Source of the DNA: an uncultured Alkalilimnicola sp.
Lineage (GTDB): Bacteria > Pseudomonadota > Gammaproteobacteria > Nitrococcales > AK92
Assembly: GCA_937951875.1 (NCBI GenBank)
Contig: CALGAN010000056.1
Span: forward strand, 1 to 64,000
Length of the DNA: 64,000 nucleotides
Direction of reading: 5' to 3'
Below, piece after piece: positions 53,481-64,000 of the stretch. The position numbers and the translations under genes are program-made. How positions within the stretch are numbered: the stretch's first letter is position 1; each line of letters opens with the position of its first letter. Below the pieces are notes generated by a model. That model worked only from the letters and a program-made list of their open reading frames with translations. It did no database searches and was not told the DNA's origin.

Positions 53481-54055
53481 AACGAGGCAGCAATCAACTA
53501 CGCATCATCGCCGGCGAGTGGCGCGGGCGGCGGCTGAGCTTTCCCGACAGCGACGGGCTGCGACCGACCGGCGACCGGGTGCGCGAAACCCTGTTCAACT
53601 GGCTGCAGCCCTATATCCCCGGCGCGCGCTGCCTGGACCTGTTCGCCGGCAGCGGCGCGCTCGGGCTGGAGGCGCTCTCCCGCGGCGCCGAGGAAGCGGT
53701 GTTCGTGGAGCGGGCGCGACCGGCGGTGCAGGCGCTGGAGGCGAATCTGCAGAAGCTCCAGGCCAAGGGTGCGCAGGTGCTGCAGGGCGATGCCCTGCGC
53801 TACCTGGCCGGCCCGGCGCGGCGCTTCGATGTGGTTTTTCTTGATCCGCCGTTCGGCTCCGATATCATCGGGGACTGTTGTTCCCGGCTCGAGGAAGGCG
53901 GCTGGCTCAGCGACGGCGCCTTGATCTACCTGGAGCACGACGCCGCCAGGCCGCTGCCGCCGCTGCCGGCCGGGTGGTCCCTTCACCGCAGCGGCCGCGC
54001 CGGGCAAGTGGCGTTCCATCTGGCGCGGCGCACCGGAAATTCCTCCAACCAATAG
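53477..54055 (+). CDS. rsmD: 16S rRNA (guanine(966)-N(2))-methyltransferase RsmD
   Basis: A 192-aa SAM-dependent methyltransferase. It has RIIAGEWRGRRLSFP, LRPTGDRVRETLFNWL, the SAM motif DLFAGSGALGLEALSRGA, and the catalytic FLDPPFGSD. Start is a GTG overlapping the upstream M16 stop. coaD follows after 13 bases, the standard rsmD-coaD order. Confidence 0.95.
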   Translation: MKRGSNQLRIIAGEWRGRRLSFPDSDGLRPTGDRVRETLFNWLQPYIPGARCLDLFAGSGALGLEALSRGAEEAVFVERARPAVQALEANLQKLQAKGAQVLQGDALRYLAGPARRFDVVFLDPPFGSDIIGDCCSRLEEGGWLSDGALIYLEHDAARPLPPLPAGWSLHRSGRAGQVAFHLARRTGNSSNQ

Positions 54056-54068
54056 GGCTTAAGCGAGC

Positions 54069-54557
54069 ATGGCGGTCACGGCGATCTATCCCGGCACCTT
54101 CGACCCGATCACCAACGGCCACACCGATCTGGTGGAGCGCGGCGCCAAGCTGTTCGACACCCTGATCGTGGCGGTGGCGGCCTTCCCCAACCCGAGCAAG
54201 AAGCCGGCCTTCACGGTCGAAGAGCGCCTGGAGATGGCGCGGATGGTGTTGGGCCACATCCCCAACGTCAAAGTCGAATCGTTCAGTACGCTCCTGGCGG
54301 AGTTCGTGAAGGCGCGCAATGCCCAGGTGATCCTGCGCGGCCTGCGCGCGGTCTCGGACTTCGAGTACGAATTCCAGCTGGCCGCCATGAACCGGCAGCT
54401 GGTGGACGCCCAGACCATCTTCCTCACCCCGGGCGAGCAGTACTCCTACATCTCCTCCAGCCTGGTGCGCGAGGTAGCCAGCCTGGGCGGCGACGTCAGC
54501 AAGTTCCTCCACCCCGAGGTGAACAAGGCGCTGATGGCGCGGGTGCGCCGCGTCTGA
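54069..54557 (+). CDS. coaD: phosphopantetheine adenylyltransferase
   Basis: A 162-aa enzyme of coenzyme A synthesis. AIYPGTFDPITNGHTDLVERGAKLFD carries the nucleotidyl-transferase T/HxGH motif, followed by ILRGLRAVSDFEYEFQLAAMNRQL and the ISSSLVREVA loop. Length is standard. coaBC is also in this window, 9 kb away. Confidence 0.97.
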   Translation: MAVTAIYPGTFDPITNGHTDLVERGAKLFDTLIVAVAAFPNPSKKPAFTVEERLEMARMVLGHIPNVKVESFSTLLAEFVKARNAQVILRGLRAVSDFEYEFQLAAMNRQLVDAQTIFLTPGEQYSYISSSLVREVASLGGDVSKFLHPEVNKALMARVRRV

Positions 54558-54573
54558 ACGCCCGGAACGCAGT

Positions 54574-54604
54574 ACGGGCGGCGCGGTCTAACGCGCTGCC
54601 CCGT
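54574..54604 (+). terminator. imperfect hairpin after coaD
   Basis: A GC stem with one bulge (54574-54585 against about 54592-54604) is followed by TTGAG only. It could end the rsmD-coaD transcript, but there is no T-run. Confidence 0.35.
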
Positions 54605-54627
54605 TTGAGCAGTACAGTACCCACGCC

Positions 54628-54885
54628 ATGGCTTTGATCATCACCGACGAATGCATCAACTGCGACGTCTGTGAGCCGGTCTGCCCCAACCAGGCCATCT
54701 ATCAGGGCGCCGAGATCTACGAGATCGACCCCGACCGTTGCACCGAGTGCGTCGGTCATTTCGACAAGCCGCAGTGCCAGCAGATCTGCCCGGTGGAGTG
54801 CATCCCCCAGGATCCGAATCGGCGCGAGACGCACGAGCAGCTTTACGCCAAGTACCTGCGGCTGAGCGCAGAAGCCGGGTCGTAG
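54628..54885 (+). CDS. 2x[4Fe-4S] ferredoxin, Allochromatium type (YfhL-like)
   Basis: An 85-aa ferredoxin. Cluster motifs are CINCDVCEPVCP (C-x2-C-x2-C-x3-C) and CTECVGHFDKPQCQQICP with the extended second loop typical of the Alvin family, plus a C-terminal helix (ETHEQLYAKYLRL). Such ferredoxins have very low-potential clusters. It follows coaD, a common gammaproteobacterial placement. The partner enzyme is not evident. Confidence 0.94.
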   Translation: MALIITDECINCDVCEPVCPNQAIYQGAEIYEIDPDRCTECVGHFDKPQCQQICPVECIPQDPNRRETHEQLYAKYLRLSAEAGS

Positions 54886-54953
54886 CGCGCCGACGGACTT
54901 CTCGCCGACGTGGGGCGGGCGATCGCCTGGCCACTAAGAACGAGGAAACGACC

Positions 54954-55466
54954 ATGGGTAAAGCTCGCATCGCCGGCGTCTTGCTCGTCGCCTTCCTGGC
55001 GGCGGCCTGCGCCCAGACGGAGAAGCGTCCGTACCAGGATCCGACCGACGGTCCCAACGCCTTCGTCACCTTCCACAACGACAGCCCCGGCCGCGCCAGC
55101 GTCGCCGTCTACGACGACGCGGCGCGCTGCAACGGCCGCCGCTTCCTGCCCGACCTGCTGGTCGGCGAGCAGAACACGGTGCGGGTGCGCGCCGGGCAGC
55201 CGCTGGCCTTCACCTTCCGCTACGCCGTGCCCAACACCACGCCACAGCGCTACTGCTCGGTGACGGCGACCTTCGACCCGCAGGCCGAGGCACGCTACCT
55301 GGTGTCGATGCGCCAGACCGGCGACTCCTGCACCACCGAGGTCGGCCAGGTCGAGCTCGGCGCTGACGGCCGCTTGCGCCCGATCGGCGGCGTCAAGGTA
55401 ATCCAGCGCCTGCCGGCCAAGGAGCCGGCCGACGAATCCGGACCGTTCTGTCTGCCAGTGCCGTAG
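54954..55466 (+). CDS. hypothetical lipoprotein
   Basis: A 170-aa protein with a lipoprotein signal MGKARIAGVLLVAFLAAACA (acylated Cys19). The mature part is a compact beta-type sequence with FVTFHNDSPGRASVAVYDDA and a YLVSMRQTGDSC segment, and several Cys that may form disulfides. I do not recognise the family. GAGGAA precedes the ATG. It lies between the ferredoxin gene and greB, 16 bases before the latter. Confidence 0.75.
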   Translation: MGKARIAGVLLVAFLAAACAQTEKRPYQDPTDGPNAFVTFHNDSPGRASVAVYDDAARCNGRRFLPDLLVGEQNTVRVRAGQPLAFTFRYAVPNTTPQRYCSVTATFDPQAEARYLVSMRQTGDSCTTEVGQVELGADGRLRPIGGVKVIQRLPAKEPADESGPFCLPVP

Positions 55467-55482
55467 TCATCGATCGTTGACC

Positions 55483-55992
55483 ATGTCCCGCTATCGACCG
55501 CCGCAACCGCCCAGCTCCAAGTACATCACCGCGGAAGGCTACCGCCGTCTGCAGGAGGAGCTGGAATACCTGTGGAAAGTGAAGCGCCCGCAGGTGACGG
55601 CCGCCGTCGCCGAGGCCGCCGCCCAGGGCGACCGCTCCGAGAACGCCGAGTACACCTACGGCAAGAAACAGCTGCGCGAGATCGACCGCCGCATCCGCTT
55701 CCTGTCGAAGCGGCTGGACGACATGGTGGTGGTCGACCGCCTGCCCGACGACCAGAGCCGGGTGTTCTTCGGCGCCTGGGTACGGCTGGAGGACGACGAC
55801 GGCAAGGAGCTGACCCTGCGCATCGTCGGCCCCGACGAAATCGACCCGGCCAGGAACTGGATCAGCATCGATTCGCCCATGGCACGGGCGCTGCTGAAGA
55901 AGACCGTGGACGACGAGGTGCGGGTGCAGCTGCCCAAGGGCGAGGCGCGCTACTTCATCACCGAGATCCGCTACCAGCCGTTCGAGGACTGA
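55483..55992 (+). CDS. greB: transcription elongation factor GreB
   Basis: A 169-aa factor that rescues backtracked RNA polymerase by stimulating transcript cleavage. YITAEGYRRLQEELEYLWKVKRPQVT and the acidic tip region QGDRSENAEYTYGKKQLREIDRRIRFL form the N-terminal coiled coil, and the C-terminal domain ends DDEVRVQLPKGEARYFITEIRY. GreB rather than GreA is indicated by the ENAEYTYGKKQLREID wording. The ATG at 55483 has no clear ribosome site. Confidence 0.93.
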   Translation: MSRYRPPQPPSSKYITAEGYRRLQEELEYLWKVKRPQVTAAVAEAAAQGDRSENAEYTYGKKQLREIDRRIRFLSKRLDDMVVVDRLPDDQSRVFFGAWVRLEDDDGKELTLRIVGPDEIDPARNWISIDSPMARALLKKTVDDEVRVQLPKGEARYFITEIRYQPFED

Positions 55993-56002
55993 GCCGCTAT
56001 CC

Positions 56003-56021
56003 CCGCGCCAGCGCGGCGCGG
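56003..56021. repeat. 7-bp inverted repeat between greB and mutM
   Basis: Arms 56003-56009 and 56015-56021 are complements around a five-base loop, between convergent genes. No T-run is present. Confidence 0.4.
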
Positions 56022-56035
56022 TAACGACGGCGCCC

Positions 56036-56851
56036 TCAACGCTGGCAGCGCGGGCAGTAATAGGTAGCGCGCTGCCCCAGCCGCTCCACCCGCACCGGCG
56101 CGCCGCAGGCCGGGCAGGGCTGGTCGGCGCGGCCGTAGACCCGCAGCTGCTGGCTGAAATAGCCGGGCTTGCCCTCGCCGCCGACGAAATCGCGCAAGGT
56201 GGTGCCGCCGGCGGCGATGGCGGCCTCCAGCACCTCGCGCACCGCCGCCGCCAGGCGGCGGTAGCGCGCAAGGCCAATGTCGCCGGCCGGCCGGCTCGGG
56301 TGGATGCCGGCCAGGAACAGCGCCTCGTTGGCGTAGATATTGCCCACACCCACCACCACCTTGCCGTCCATGAGGAAGGCCTTCACCGGCACGGCGCGGC
56401 CGCGCGCGCGGCGGTACAGATAATCGCCGTCGAAATCGGGGCTCCAGGGCTCCGGGCCGAGCCCGGCGAGCAGCGGGTGCGCCAGCGGGTCGCCCTCGAT
56501 CCAGTGGAAGCTGCCGAACCGGCGCGGATCGGTGTAGCGCAGCACGGCGCCGGAATCCAGGCTAATGTCGATGTGCTCGTGCCGGCCCGGCTCACGCGGC
56601 TGCGGCAGCACCCGCAGGCTGCCCGACATACCCAGGTGCACCATCAGCGTCCCGGCGTCGGTACGGAACAGCAGATACTTGGCACGCCGCTCCAGCCGCT
56701 CGATGCGCCGGCCGAGCAGCCGCTCGGCGAGATCGGCCGGTACCGGCCAGCGCAGCCGGCCCTCGCGCACGGCGAGCGCGGCGACACGACGGCCTTCGAC
56801 GTGCGGCGCGAGCCCGCGCCGCGTGGTCTCTACTTCGGGCAATTCCGGCAT
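56036..56851 (-). CDS. mutM: formamidopyrimidine-DNA glycosylase MutM (Fpg)
   Basis: A 271-aa repair glycosylase that excises 8-oxoguanine and formamidopyrimidines. The catalytic N-terminus is PELPEVET (Pro2, Glu3), Lys follows in RRAKYLLFR, and VGVGNIYANEALF and GGTTLRDFVGGEGKPGYF are standard. The C-terminal zinc finger has four Cys (CPACG...CPRCQR). It is the last gene of a minus-strand run and starts four bases after the DUF4340 gene, so it is probably co-transcribed with the ABC exporter. Confidence 0.96.
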   Translation of the reverse strand: MPELPEVETTRRGLAPHVEGRRVAALAVREGRLRWPVPADLAERLLGRRIERLERRAKYLLFRTDAGTLMVHLGMSGSLRVLPQPREPGRHEHIDISLDSGAVLRYTDPRRFGSFHWIEGDPLAHPLLAGLGPEPWSPDFDGDYLYRRARGRAVPVKAFLMDGKVVVGVGNIYANEALFLAGIHPSRPAGDIGLARYRRLAAAVREVLEAAIAAGGTTLRDFVGGEGKPGYFSQQLRVYGRADQPCPACGAPVRVERLGQRATYYCPRCQR

Positions 56852-56855
56852 GCGC

Positions 56856-57644
56856 CTACTCCGCTCGCCGTGCCGACAGCACCGCGAGCGTATCGGCGCT
56901 GACGTGATAAGCCAGTCCCAGATCCGGCCGCAGCAGCCGCGGCTGATCGCCTTCCACCACCTGCCAGTGCAGGCGCTCGCCGCTCTCCAGCACCACGTAC
57001 AGATCGGCGCCGGTCACGCCGGGCCGCAGCGGCTTGACCACGCTGGCGCTGGCCTCCTCCCAGCGGGCGGCGAGCACCCGATGGTGCTCGGCCAGGTAGC
57101 GGCGGCCGTCGGCGGTCTCCACCGCCGCCACCTGCGCGCCCGGCGGCAGCAGCCGGCGGTCGATGAAGTTCCACCAGGGACCGGCCGCCAGCGCCGACAC
57201 CCCCTCGGCCAGCAGCAGCACCTGATCGCCGCGCAGCACGTAACGGCGGCCGCTGATCGACTCCAGGTCGCCGAAGGCGAAGCGCTCGTCGTCGAAGCGC
57301 AGCACCGTTTTCGGCGCGGCCAGCCCAAGGACCGCCCGATCCAGGCGCTCGCCGTTCGGCAGGCGCTCGGCCGGCAGCGCCAGGAACCGCAGCAGCATGT
57401 CCACGTGCGGCTCGCTGGCCGGCAGTGGGCGCGGCCGCAGCAGCCGCCAGCGGCCGTCGGCGCCGCGCTCCAGCTCCAGCACCGCTTCGCCACCGCGCTC
57501 GACGACGATGCTGCGCACCGTCGCGCGATCGCGCGTGGAAACACGATTCTCGGCGCCGTCGGAGCGCACCTCGCGGTACACCCACCAGCCGAGCAGCAGC
57601 GCCGCGAGCAGCAGCGCCAGGTTGAGCAGGGCGCGAGCGCGCAT
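56856..57644 (-). CDS. DUF4340 family protein
   Basis: A 262-aa protein with one N-terminal membrane segment (about 6-22, LLNLALLLAALLLGWWVY) and a mostly beta extracytoplasmic part. The pattern, with LRFDDERFAFGDLESISGRRYVLRGDQVLLL and WWNFIDRRLLP, fits DUF4340, a family repeatedly found beside Gld-type ABC transporters. Its start overlaps the GldG-like stop by one base. The function is unknown; it probably forms part of the exporter complex. Confidence 0.82.
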   Translation of the reverse strand: MRARALLNLALLLAALLLGWWVYREVRSDGAENRVSTRDRATVRSIVVERGGEAVLELERGADGRWRLLRPRPLPASEPHVDMLLRFLALPAERLPNGERLDRAVLGLAAPKTVLRFDDERFAFGDLESISGRRYVLRGDQVLLLAEGVSALAAGPWWNFIDRRLLPPGAQVAAVETADGRRYLAEHHRVLAARWEEASASVVKPLRPGVTGADLYVVLESGERLHWQVVEGDQPRLLRPDLGLAYHVSADTLAVLSARRAE

Positions 57645-58963
57645 CAGCCGCGCCTCCGCCGCCAGTAGGCCCAGACCGCGCCGGCTGCCAGCAGCAACGG
57701 CAGCGCCAGGAAGAAGCCGAAACCGATCAGCAGCGTCTCGATGCGGCCGAACTCGATCACCTGATCAGGGGCGGCATGGGTGTAACTATCCAAGAACAGC
57801 TCCGATTCGGTCAGCCAGTCCACCAGATTCAGCCCCAGGCGCAGGTTGGCGCCGTTGCCCAGGTACATGTTGGAGAGAAAATCGCCATCGCCCAGCACCG
57901 CCACCCGCTGGCGGCCGCCGTCCAGCGCCCGACTCAGGGTCAGGCCCAGAGCCAGGGGCGGCGCGTTGCGCACGATCGGCAGCGGCTGCCCTGGCCGGTA
58001 GTCCTCCAGCAGGAACTGACCGCCCTCGGCCACCAACAGCGGCTGCACCTCCCAGCCCTCGGCGGGGCCGCGCAGCGCCTGCGCCTGCGGCAACAGCACT
58101 GGCGCGTTGAGGCGAGCGACGGCCGGATGCGGCGGATGGGTTTCCAGCAGCACCAGGCGCGGATCGGCGGTGCCCAGGGTCGCCGCCGCCAGCGGGTCGA
58201 GCACCACGCCCGGCAGCCACTCCACGCCGAGCGCGCGGCCAAGGTCGGCGAGATGCGCCTCCTCGCCCGGGTCGCCCAGCCACAGCAGGTTGCCACCGCG
58301 CGCGACGTAGTCCAGCAGCGCCCGCCGCTCGCCGGGCAGCAGCTCGGTCTGGGGCGGCGTGAGCACCAGCAGCGCGACGTTGTCGGCAAGCGGCTCGCGG
58401 CTCAGATTGACCGGCAGCAGCCGGTAGCCCTTCTCCTCCAGCGCCCGGCCGAACGCGCCCAGATCGAAATTGGCCTCGCCCAGCAGGCTGCGCTCGCCGT
58501 GCCCGACCAGGAAGGCGATGTACTGACCCTGCCGGCGCAGCAACCGCTCCAGCGCGGCGCTGACACGCGCCTCGGTGGGCACGGCCACCCGCTCCTGGCG
58601 GCCGCCGTAGTCGAGCACCAGCTCGCCCTGGCGCTGCACGCCCAGGGCGCGCACCCGGTCGGGCCTAGCCTCGGGATCGATCAGCTCGTAATCGACCAGC
58701 GGGCTGGCCTCGGCGTAGCGCGCCAGCAACTCGCGCACGTGGCGGTGCAGCACGTTGCCGGGCGAAACGAAAGCCTGCACCCGCAGCTCGCCGTCGAGCC
58801 GCGCCAGCAGCTGCCGGCTGGGTTCGGACAGCCCGGCGGCGTAGCTACCGCCCCAGTGCCAGACCACGTTGCCACGCTCGGTCAGCCAGGCCGCCAGCCC
58901 CAGCACGATCAGCAGCAGCACCACGAAAAGCGCGCCGTGCAGGCGCAGCCACAGCTGCCTCAT
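57644..58963 (-). CDS. GldG-like ABC transporter auxiliary protein
   Basis: A 439-aa protein with membrane segments at the N-terminus (about 9-28) and the C-terminus (about 410-432) enclosing a large extracytoplasmic region. SEPSRQLLARLDGELRVQAFVSPGN, DPEARPDRVRALGV, YIAFLVGHGERSL and LDYVARGGNLLWLGDPG are the typical GldG / ABC-type_uncharacterised elements. Its ATG overlaps the permease stop by four bases. Related proteins act with GldA and GldF in gliding bacteria, but homologues are common in non-gliding ones; the cargo here is unknown. Confidence 0.85.
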   Translation of the reverse strand: MRQLWLRLHGALFVVLLLIVLGLAAWLTERGNVVWHWGGSYAAGLSEPSRQLLARLDGELRVQAFVSPGNVLHRHVRELLARYAEASPLVDYELIDPEARPDRVRALGVQRQGELVLDYGGRQERVAVPTEARVSAALERLLRRQGQYIAFLVGHGERSLLGEANFDLGAFGRALEEKGYRLLPVNLSREPLADNVALLVLTPPQTELLPGERRALLDYVARGGNLLWLGDPGEEAHLADLGRALGVEWLPGVVLDPLAAATLGTADPRLVLLETHPPHPAVARLNAPVLLPQAQALRGPAEGWEVQPLLVAEGGQFLLEDYRPGQPLPIVRNAPPLALGLTLSRALDGGRQRVAVLGDGDFLSNMYLGNGANLRLGLNLVDWLTESELFLDSYTHAAPDQVIEFGRIETLLIGFGFFLALPLLLAAGAVWAYWRRRRG

Positions 58964-59715
58964 GCCTGCACCCTCAGCGCGTCCAGCCGCCGCACGGTCA
59001 GCGCCAGCAACCCGCCGGTGAGCAGCAGGTAGTACGCCAGATCGGCGCTGGCGACCTGTCCCATCAGAAACGGTTGATAGTGGCCGAGCAGCCCCAGGTA
59101 GGCGAGCACGCCGCCGTCGGCGCCGACCACGCCGTCGCGCAGCACCATCAGCAGCAGGCCGGCGGCGAAGGTCAGCAGCGCCGCCAGCCCAGGGCGCGCG
59201 GTCAGCGCCGAGGCCCACAGGGCCAGCGCCAGCAGCGTCGCCGCCAGCAGCAGCAGTCCCAGCAGCGCCGCCGCCAGCCGCCCAAGATCGAGCGCGGTGC
59301 CCAGCAGCAGGCTCAGCGGCATGGCCGCCCACAGCAGCAGCGCCACCAGCACGAAAGCCAGCCCGCCCAGGTACTTGCCCAGCACCAGCTGCAGCGACGA
59401 CACCGGCGCCGCCAGCAGCAGCGGCAGGGTGTGCGCCTGCCGCTCCTCGGCCAGCAGCCGCATGGCCAGCAGCGACACGGCCAACAGCAGCAGCACCAGC
59501 AGCCGCGCATCGGCCAGGAATGCGGCGGCCACCAGCTCGGTGGCGCCGTAGCCGCTGCCCAGGGTCACCAACAGCGGCTGGTACTGGCTCTGGTAGGCCT
59601 CCACCCGGGACAAGAACACCCAGGCCAGCAGCGCCTGCGACAACGCCAGCAGCAGCCAAGGCAGCGGCGTGGCGAACAACGCTTTGAATTCGCGCCGGGC
59701 GATCGCGCCGATCAT
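58960..59715 (-). CDS. ABC-2 type permease (GldF-like)
   Basis: A 251-aa permease with six hydrophobic segments. It opens MIGAIARREFKALFATPLPWLLLA and has an EERQAHTLPLLLAAPVSSLQLVLGKYLGGL stretch after the second segment, the standard ABC-2 layout. It overlaps the ATPase gene upstream and the GldG-like gene downstream by four bases each. Confidence 0.87.
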   Translation of the reverse strand: MIGAIARREFKALFATPLPWLLLALSQALLAWVFLSRVEAYQSQYQPLLVTLGSGYGATELVAAAFLADARLLVLLLLAVSLLAMRLLAEERQAHTLPLLLAAPVSSLQLVLGKYLGGLAFVLVALLLWAAMPLSLLLGTALDLGRLAAALLGLLLLAATLLALALWASALTARPGLAALLTFAAGLLLMVLRDGVVGADGGVLAYLGLLGHYQPFLMGQVASADLAYYLLLTGGLLALTVRRLDALRVQA

Positions 59716-60638
59716 GCCGCGCCCTCCCCGTGGGTCAGCGCCACGAACAACTGCTCCAGGTTCTGCTCCAGCGGCAGCCACTCGACCAGCCCCCAGCCGG
59801 CGTCGAGCACGGCGCGCTGTACCGTCTCCGCCGCCGCCGCGTCGGCCAGCCGCAGGCGCAGCCGGCACGGCTCCAGCGCTGCCGCCTCCAGCACCCCCGG
59901 CAGGCCAGTAAGACGCTCGGCCTGCGGCGCGCGCGCGCAGCGCAGCAGCACCTCGTGCGCCCCCGAGGCCGGCGCGCCCAGCGCGCCTTGATACACCGCG
60001 CGACCGCGGTTGAGGATCACCACCCGGTCGCAGAGCGCCTCGATCTCCGGCAGGATGTGGCTGGAGAAGATGATGGCGTGCTCGGCCTTGAGTTCGCGGA
60101 TCAGGTCGCGGATGGCGCGGATCTGCAGCGGATCCAGCCCCACCGTCGGCTCGTCCAGGATCAGCACGTCCGGCTTGTGCAGGATGGCCTGCGCCAGGCC
60201 CACCCGCTGCTGGTAGCCCTTGGAGAGATTGCCGATCACGCGGTGGCGCACCTCGCCGAGCTGGCAGCGCTCGATGGCGCGGGTGACGGCGGCGAGCAGC
60301 CGCTGGCGCTTGAGCCCGTGCAGCCGGCCGCAGTAAGTGAGGTAATCGGCCACCCGCATGTCGGCGTACACCGGCGGCACCTCCGGCAAATAGCCCAGCC
60401 GCCGCTTGGCGGCCAGCGGCCGCGCCAGCAGATCGACGCCGCCCAGGCGCACTGTGCCGGCGCTGGGTGGGAGAGTGCCGCTGAGAATGCGCAAGGTGGT
60501 GGATTTACCGGCGCCGTTCGGTCCGAGCAATCCGAGGATCTCGCCGCGCGCGAGCGTCAGGTCCAGACCGGCCAGCGCCAAACGCTCACCGTAGCGCCGT
60601 TCCAGACCCTGGGCCTGCAACAGGATGTCGCTGGACAT
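59712..60638 (-). CDS. ABC transporter ATPase (GldA-like)
   Basis: A 308-aa ATPase: Walker A GPNGAGKST, Q-loop GYLPEVPPVY, signature LSKGYQQRVG, Walker B VLILDEPTVGLDP, switch His in FSSHILPEIEAL, and an extra C-terminal domain of about 80 residues. LSKGY in place of LSGGQ is usual for this branch. It is first in a five-gene minus-strand operon (ATPase, permease, GldG-like, DUF4340, mutM). TATAAC lies eleven bases before the ATG and no ribosome site is visible, hinting at a very short leader. Confidence 0.9.
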   Translation of the reverse strand: MSSDILLQAQGLERRYGERLALAGLDLTLARGEILGLLGPNGAGKSTTLRILSGTLPPSAGTVRLGGVDLLARPLAAKRRLGYLPEVPPVYADMRVADYLTYCGRLHGLKRQRLLAAVTRAIERCQLGEVRHRVIGNLSKGYQQRVGLAQAILHKPDVLILDEPTVGLDPLQIRAIRDLIRELKAEHAIIFSSHILPEIEALCDRVVILNRGRAVYQGALGAPASGAHEVLLRCARAPQAERLTGLPGVLEAAALEPCRLRLRLADAAAAETVQRAVLDAGWGLVEWLPLEQNLEQLFVALTHGEGAA

Positions 60639-60669
60639 GATGGGTTATAGTCCGGAACCGAATCGTCCG

Positions 60670-60699
60670 TTGATTTGTAGGCGAATACGCTACTATACC
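60670..60699 (+). promoter_or_regulatory. candidate promoter of the 5-oxoprolinase gene
   Basis: TTGATT (60670-60675) and TATACC (60694-60699) are 18 bases apart. The predicted start would be only about five bases before the ATG at 60711, giving a nearly leaderless mRNA. No Shine-Dalgarno sequence is seen. Confidence 0.4.
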
Positions 60700-60710
60700 G
60701 GCCCTACCCC

Positions 60711-64000
<3,290 letters not shown>

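Overview
This window comes from a high-GC Gammaproteobacterium. Gene content and order support this: asmA-mutY-yggX next to tRNA-Phe, coaBC-dut-algC(long form)-argB, ftsY-ftsE-ftsX-rpoH, a paired M16 peptidase operon with rsmD-coaD-ferredoxin, and a ferredoxin that closely resembles the Allochromatium type. I place it near the Chromatiales or a related lineage, but I cannot resolve a genus. Almost everything looks like core chromosome. There is no phage, transposase, CRISPR array or rRNA operon.

Layout. 1-6.5 kb: tRNA-Phe, then yggX, mutY and asmA on the minus strand, a host-attachment (baeRF-type) protein, and a 5'-nucleotidase-like lipoprotein. 6.6-8.6 kb: tRNA-Gly(CCC), then thiS-thiG-trmB. 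8.7-14.3 kb: a vitamin B12 uptake block, with btuC-btuD, a cobalamin riboswitch with a good promoter, btuB, btuF, and a convergent, strongly degenerated CobS-like membrane protein. 14.5-16.7 kb: a Tas-type aldo-keto reductase, a small acidic protein, and endonuclease V. 16.7-26.2 kb is the least conventional part: an AT-rich gap, a 761-aa lipoprotein with MORN-like repeats, a receiver domain joined to a long coiled coil and a C-terminal membrane anchor, a Sel1 protein, a Rieske protein, an AmpG-like permease, trxB, and a secreted protein with two PA14-like domains and an FN3 domain. 26.4-32.8 kb: the DUF2339-DUF3999 pair, glutaredoxin, xthA and a thiolase. 33.3-40.4 kb: central metabolism (isocitrate dehydrogenase fused to two CBS domains, ppc, pyrE, pfkA) and a DUF4124 protein. 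40.4-50.7 kb: argB, membrane-anchored algC, dut, coaBC, radC, rpoH, ftsX, ftsE and ftsY. 50.8-56.9 kb: the M16 pair, rsmD, coaD, fdx, a lipoprotein, greB and mutM. 56.9-60.6 kb: a Gld-type ABC exporter operon (ATPase, permease, GldG-like, DUF4340) running into mutM. 60.7 kb to the edge: a fused 5-oxoprolinase, cut off by the window.

The genes work in modules: B12 import under riboswitch control, thiazole synthesis for thiamine, oxidised-base repair (mutY, mutM, xthA, nfi, plus trxB, glutaredoxin and yggX for redox and iron), anaplerosis and TCA flux (icd, ppc), and division/secretion (ftsY, ftsE, ftsX). Most genes sit in tight blocks with 1-20 bp overlaps that imply translational coupling.

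The best candidates for something undescribed are the CobS-like protein without the CobS catalytic motif (13641-14333), the isocitrate dehydrogenase-CBS fusion (33350-35113), the tail-anchored response regulator (19563-20855), and a three-half-site palindrome between the PA14 gene and the DUF2339 gene (26356-26388). I found no clearly new multi-gene system. All functional statements rest on reading motifs by eye; no database search was run.
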